Shown here piece after piece: positions 57,946-64,000 of a stretch of 64,000 bases of DNA. The position numbers and the translations under genes were made by a program. Every line of letters starts with the position of its first letter. The stretch's first letter is position 1. The stretch is from contig JAOTON010001136.1 in NCBI GenBank assembly GCA_034440635.1, positions 124,001 through 188,000 on the forward strand, in the 5' to 3' direction. The stretch is from Lepas anatifera (Eukaryota; Arthropoda; Thecostraca; Lepadidae). The notes below the pieces were generated by a model that was not told the DNA's origin, searched no databases, and worked only from the letters and a program-made list of their open reading frames with translations.

Positions 57946-59346
57946 GTGAGTCATCGGCCCTGGAGGTTGGGCCGGCGTCCGCTGGCGGCGCTGCCGTCGC
58001 CGTCTGGCCGGCTGCCCGGCGGCGCCGGCGCGGTGCTAGGGTGGACCGCTTGGGCGAGAGTCGAGCCCAGCAGCCTTGTAGACAGCTGATGATGTGTTTG
58101 AGGTCGTTAGTGGGGCAGCCGTGAAGCTGACATCCTTTCAGATGCGTTATATCCTTAAAGCGCGTCCCAGGTTTTCCACTGAGGGCAGATCCGGTACTGG
58201 TGAGCTCACCAAGGTCAGAACCTCCCGGCGACGCTGTTTGGATAATCGGCGTTTTTTGTTTCCGTCCTTATCAGAAGGTGTGACGGGAGGGTTACCAGAA
58301 ATGTCTCAGAGTCAGAGTGTGACATCAGAGCCCAGAGGCGCTGGGAAGGGTCTCGCACTCGAACTGAATCGCCTCAGATGGGGCTGAGAAATCATGGACA
58401 TTGTTTAGCTAGAGTTAGCATTCGCACAAAACGGGTCGCAGGGTCTTTGTTCAGTATCTTGTTAATAAGCTAAACCGCGAGAAAATCGACATGACATAGT
58501 TTGGAATACCGAGTTTACTATGTATAAATGAATCCTCGAGAGTCCAGTGGCAGATTGTTGAGTGATCTGAATAAGGGAGTACACAAGTTTTGACAGGGAA
58601 AATAAACTGCACCCATCTTCAAGGCCCCACAGGCCTAATCTCGAATGCGGCTGGTCTCAGCCGACACGTCAACCAGCCTCCCCTTCACCTCCCCCTCAAC
58701 TCTGTAAACATAAACAGGCCGTAAACATAAACATGTCCAACCGGAGTATCCAGTCCATGTATGACTTGCAGCTCGCCAGCCAGCCTCCGTGCCAACCTCA
58801 GCTCGACCGCGAGCTGCGCCATATCGAATCCAGACAGGAAACGGGTACAGAAACGACGCCCGCCGCCTGGAAGTCGACAGCACCGGACCAAAATAATCGT
58901 TTGTGTGAATGGCGGCGGCTGGCGGCGGTGGCAGCTGCTGCCAGCTCAGTCGTCGCGGCCTGGCGCCTCGCTGCCGCCGCCGCCCGCCTTTTTTAGCCCG
59001 AGGGCGCCGTGTCGATGTGACTAGTTGGTCGTATTGGCCTTCTGCAGCTCGTGTGTCGGTAACGGGAGTTGTCTCGGCGTGCGTCGCTGCGGCATGAGTG
59101 GCGCCGCCGCGGCGGGAACGACGCGCCGCCGCCGACGGGGCGTGACCGCGCCACCGATCAGGCCGCGGCGGCGCTCCATGCCCGGCTGCTGACGACGGGA
59201 GGCCGCAGCCGGGCTGGGCTGACGCCGTGCCACAGGACTGCCTCTTCCAGTCCCAGCGTCCCGCTCACTGGGCCGTGCTGGCCATTAGAGCATAACTGGC
59301 CGTTTACGGTATCCCATTAGCTAATCGCAGTGCAGCCGCCAGCTCT
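57946..59346. other. Noncoding, CpG-rich in part
   Basis: No gene, transposon end or tandem repeat supported. Confidence 0.4.
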
Positions 59347-60310
59347 GAGCAGGTACTCAGGGAACACCTCTCCGCCCCCGCTCTGGTATTGTGTCTCTGT
59401 GAGCGGGTACTCAGGGAACACCTCTCCGCCCCCGCTCTGGTATTGTGTCTCTGTGAGCGGGTACTCAGGAACACCTCTCCGCCCCCGCTCTGGTATTGTG
59501 TCTCTGTGAGCGGGTACTCAGGGAACACCTCTCCGCCCCCGCTCTGGTGTTGTGTCTCTGTGAGCGGGTACTCAGGGAACACCTCTCCGCCCCCGCTCTG
59601 GTGTTGTGCCTGTGAGCAGTCACTCAGGGAACAACTCTCCGCCCCCCGCTCTGGTCTTGTGCCTCTGTGAGCGGGTACTCAGGAACACCTCTCCGCCCCC
59701 GCTCTGGTGTTGTGCCTGTGAGCAGTCACTCAGGGAACAACTCTCCGCCCCCGCTCTGGTCTTGTGCCTCTGTGAGCGGGTACTCAGGGAACACCTCTCC
59801 GCCCCCGCTCTGGTCTTGTGTCTCTGTGAGCGGGTACTCAGGGAACACCTCTCCGCCCCCGCTCTGGTGTTGTGTCTCTGTGAGCGGGTACTCAGGGAAC
59901 ACCTCTCCGCCCCCGCTCTGGTGTTGTGTCTCTGTGAGCGGTTACTCAGGGAACACCTCTCCGCCCCCGCTCTGGTATTGTGTCTCTGTGAGCGGGTACT
60001 CAGGGAACACCTCTCCGCCCCCGCTCTGGTGTTGTGCCTCTGTGAGCAGTCACTCAGGGAACAACTCTCCGCCCCCGCTCTGGTCTTGTGCCTCTGTGAG
60101 CGGGTACTCAGGGAACACCTCTCCGCCCCCGCTCTGGTCTTGTGTCTCTGTGAGCGGGTACTCAGGGAACACCTCTCCGCCCCCGCTCTGGTGTTGTGCC
60201 TCTGTGAGCAGTCACTCAGGGAACAACTCTCCGCCCCCGCTCTGGTCTTGTGCCTCTGTGAGCAGGTACTCAGGGAACACCTCTCCGCCCTCGCTCTGGT
60301 ATTGTGCCAG
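59347..60310. repeat. 54-bp minisatellite, about 18 copies
   Basis: Units begin gagcgggtactcagggaacacctctccgcccccgctctgg and end tattgtgtctctgt. Variant units (gagcagtcactcagggaacaactctcc) recur in a patterned way, and a few carry 1- to 3-bp deletions. The period is 18 codons, so frames of 239-248 codons stay open on both strands. These are artefacts. Confidence 0.96.
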
Positions 60311-63300
60311 TTCTGTCGTGATTCAGCTGATAGACGCTGGCAAGCCATGTGAACCTCTCGCACGACGCTCCGTTCACGGCCGGTAAAACATGAGCAATCG
60401 AGTGTGCACCAACTGCCGATCCGGTCGCTCGAGCCCCCCCCTCCAGCAGACCGTCCTGGAACAGCCTAATGCCTATGTGTCTCACCAGCCACTTGCCTTG
60501 ACTCAAGGCCTCTGCCTGCCAACTCATGATGAAACACCTGCCAGTAATAGGTTTATTTCCCCCGTCATTTCAGTGTGGCCACAGGCCAGTGATTTCGGAT
60601 GAAAAAATGTCGATCGATGCTCTTCGCCAGGCACGGAAACTGTGTCCCGGCACCGTGACTAATCCACCAAAACGTCAGCCCGCTTAGCGTATTGACATCG
60701 TCGAGTGGCCACTGGCCACGTCGTGACTCTCGCTTATCATAGACCCGCCTGATGTGTAACGGACTGCGGCTGAAAATCTGGTAAACATGCAGTTTCCGCT
60801 ATCTCCTTGAATCATTAGCGAATTTTTCTAGTTGAACTCAGTACGCCCCTGGGCTTGACCTTGAAATGTTCGTGACCTCTGCGACGTCCAGTTCGCTGCC
60901 TTTCCTTACCTCGTGAAAGGTCATGCCATAATCGCGGTGGGGGCTACGTGCGGTCGCGACGTCGGCCACCTCCGGCGGCCGGGTCGGTGCGGTGGTGCGG
61001 CGGCTATTTTCAGCGCGCCGTCCTCTGCGCGGCAGGGCCCTGCTGGGGCCCAGCGGGACCGCTGCAGAACGACGGCCCGGCAGCGGATAAGACAGCGCCG
61101 GAAGTCGCGAGGCTGACGCAAACCACTGGAAACGCGGCAACCCGCTGCTGCCTACTTGTTTGAGGGGGATGGCAATTTAACCGGCTTGTCCTTTATCAAG
61201 CGTGGTTAAAACAGTTGTTACCATAATGTCCAGGGTTTATTTTTGTAGATAAAAGCCATTGATTGCGCATCTGGATGCGTTTAAAGGAAGACCTGACAAC
61301 CAAACAGCCCATGAATATTCGTGCTACACCTTGCGAAAAGTCCACACAGCTGCGTTCTTTTATTTTCGTTTTTCTTAGCAGCGAGTTTGTAGTCTGGATA
61401 AACACCATTGACGCACATGCACACATGTATGAATGCCGTGCGTTTATTCCACAGATGTGACACAAAAAGACGCTTGAATTTTGCTAGGGGCGGAAAGGCT
61501 TGCAAGAAGAATAGCAGCGAAGCTCTTGATAGACTGCCCCTGGGCGGAAACAGTGTGGCGCTCGAAGCCAGCCGGCCCATTTTCCGCCCGACCTCAGCTG
61601 GTATTTCTCTGCGTGTCTGCCCACAAAGCCAGCTCGGCCTTGATGAGTGAAGACAGAGGATTCCAATCAGCCTATTGTCCGTGCGCATCAGGTCGGCCGA
61701 AGGCAGCTCACAGCCCCGCCGCGATAAGAAGTGACCGGCTACTCCACCCACAAGCCTGGCGAGTTGTTGACCTGACCCAGTTGCCATTGGTGGGCCGGGT
61801 CACCTGACTTCCGACGCGCGCTGCATGCGAGTGACGTGCTATGTTTTTGCAGCCCTGCGTGCCGTAATTACCGTGATGGAATGGGAACAGAAATGGCCCA
61901 GCGATGCCTCCCGCGGCGTTGAGAGCGGGGGCGAAGCCGCCAGAACCCAGGGTCGCCTCAGACACCGCCCGGACGGCACCCCCAACACTTCAGGCAAGCG
62001 TGCGTGGCGATGCCATCTGGTCTGTTTAAGTATCGCACGAGTGATTGACACTGCTCGAGCAGTGAATCATTCTGTATCAACGGCCACCGTGGGAAATACG
62101 ATCGCTGATTAACGGTATGGATCGCGTCGTAACGGACTTCTGGCTGGCACGAACGCCGCCAGTGCCGTTTGATGTTCGCATGTACAACTCTTTAAATACA
62201 GAGGGGAACTTGAACCCAGGCTCCATGATTGTGCACCCCAAAGTGTGACGTGATAATAAAAGTATAGCTCAGAAATCGCTGTCGAAAGCGGCCCGCAAAC
62301 ACATGACTATAAGTCACCGCACCACCATTACAGTCGGGAGTGAAAGGGTGGGAATGCGGAGGGTGAGCAACCTGAGGCTGAGCCGCGACCTCCGAAACAA
62401 CAGCTGGGGCGGCACGGGACACATAGCTGAGACGCCATTGTTTCCCCCCGCCGCCGGCCGTTCTTTACCAAGTGACGCCAGACAGCGGTGCCCATTGTTG
62501 CTCCAGCGCGTAAGAAGAGGGCAGTGCCTGATAAGAATGATTCCAGAGGAAAAACTCGAGAGAAGTACACCGGCGATTCCCACAAATGTCAAAGAGCCCA
62601 CGATCAGAGACCGGTGTGTATTGTTCTGTTTGATTATTTACATCGATGCCAAATTGACGTCTCATGCGTGGGAGTAGGGTTCATTTTGAACAGGACTGCG
62701 AAATTCCATCTTGCGGAATTACCGGCCAGTGAGGCTTGTGGCTTCAGGTCTGAATAGTTCCGGCTTTTGAGAAAAGTTTGCGATATATCCACTGGATATT
62801 ATCCAGACACGTACCAGTCTATACTCCAGCGTTCAGCTTTCTGCCTCCTCGGTTTGAGCTGCGACCCTTGTAACGTTTTAAGAAGTATGAGGAGGGCTCC
62901 TCGCCAAAATCACATACTTAGTTCCAGCTATGCTGGAATCGCATATTTAGTGGCGTCTGGCCAGATTCCATAGCCCGTTATGTGGCGATGTTTGAGTTGA
63001 TGCGGCACTGCCACGAGCGCGGTCGCATTCTGATGCAGCCAGCTCGTGGTCGATAAGCTGGCGCTGAGCAGAAATACATACTGTCACCATGGCGTCCGTA
63101 ATGCTGTTGAGGCCCCCGGCACCAGATGTGAGGCACATTCCTTGTGTAACATAGCTTGGAAAGGGCTCTCCTGAGGCTGGTGGAGCTAATGTATGTATTT
63201 GAACAATACCTCCTTGTATAGACATTTGCCTCAGAATTCAAGTCACTACGATATTAAGTGGATTTTCCACAAGCCTTCGAAATGTAGTCGTGGGGGCTTG

Positions 63301-64000
63301 AGTTTTGGGTTTTCAAATTTTGGGGAATATCTTGACCGAACTTCACACCATTTTTTTGCATATGAGAGGGTTTTGCCGGTCGTGTGAACTTAAAGGTTAT
63401 AAAACACACCTTTGTATAAGCACCTTTTAGCATGGTGGTCATGGGTATTGTTTGAAATTTTGCACCCAAATCACTTTTTTAGTCCATGCCTCTTGATTTT
63501 TCACGGTTTTTGTTTGGTTGTGATGATACAAAAACGGGCTCTTCCATTATCACCCGGGCATATCCGTGAAAAGTATTTCTAGATAGATCTTAAGAAGGAA
63601 TGCAAGGAGCCAGACTTAGGCACTGGTCCCATTTCTCACCTCTGTGCTGGAGCGACGGGCGGCGTTGCGAGGCGACGCCGGGAGCGGCGTGCCCCGGTGC
63701 AGCCCCTGGCGTGGCCAGCTGGGCTGCGGCGGAGTCGTGAGTCAGCTGGACCCGGTCGATAGGCGGCGGCCACGCCCGACCACACCAGACCGGGCCACGC
63801 CGCCCCTGCACCGCCACACTTCTAAAAACAGCGCCGCCGGCGGTGGCGTCACCGGCCGGCGGCGGCGGCGGCGACGCCGGCTGGGGCGGCCATCCCCTCC
63901 GCCCGCCAGACAACAGCATAATCTCCGCCCGACAAATGATGGATGACCAGGCCGGGTCGGAACAACAGGTGAAATATGGCCCAGCCAACTAGAGCACGTC
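60311..64000. other. Noncoding, nothing recognised
   Basis: Mixed CpG-rich (60.9-61.2, 63.6-63.9 kb) and AT-rich sequence. Short frames only, with no domain, complete splice structure, transposon end or tandem array. Confidence 0.4.

Noticed and set aside
59606..60386. Frames of 239-248 codons on both strands
   Set aside because: Produced by a 54-bp minisatellite whose period is a multiple of three.

Overview
This is a eukaryotic, very probably invertebrate-animal, window. The signs are GT-AG introns, one large intron-containing gene, non-LTR retrotransposon remains, many small non-autonomous DNA transposons, a tRNA-derived SINE, and long micro- and minisatellites. CpG is not obviously depleted. 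An arthropod, perhaps a crustacean, fits the impression, but nothing here fixes the taxon. There are no operons, CRISPR arrays, rRNA genes or intact tRNA genes.

Layout. 1-2300: unannotated sequence with a CAGA tetranucleotide array. 2338-4841: a tandemly repeated family packed with AGGTCA/TGACCT half-sites, with inverted ends built on a GGCCATCGATGGCC palindrome. A TTAA-flanked MITE sits inside the first copy, and the second copy keeps the empty site. 5002-7385: a 5'-truncated non-LTR retrotransposon with one frameshift. 8833-11485: a 2.65-kb foldback-type element with about 1.2-kb inverted arms and an 8-bp target duplication. 12040-17320: decayed LINE and hAT pieces and several MITEs.

18929-27673, minus strand: the one convincing protein-coding gene. 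It encodes a predicted protein of about 2,080 residues with an NPF motif and two PAM2 (poly(A)-binding-protein-binding) motifs at the N-terminus. After these come long Ala/Asp/Glu/Ser-rich helical repeats, a seven-copy 14-residue repeat, an acidic Pro/Glu region, a hydrophobic Ala/Val/Gly segment and a basic Ser/Thr/Pro/Lys tail completed by a second exon. The reading frame breaks once, at an A5 run (25299-25303). The retrotransposon also breaks at a five-base run and needs the same one-base correction, so homopolymer error is the simplest explanation for both. Two phase-compatible upstream exons (41494-41602 and 42373-42491) may add about 83 N-terminal residues.

27.7-64 kb: mostly noncoding, with alternating CpG-rich and AT-rich stretches. 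It holds MITEs, a SINE, a pure (GA)274 array, minisatellites with 22-, 27-, 28- and 54-bp periods, and a triple CRE/E-box cluster at 43291-43345. Two CpG-rich segments resemble plus-strand first exons (near 31968 and 57835). Most open frames in this half are chance or repeat-driven and are not called.
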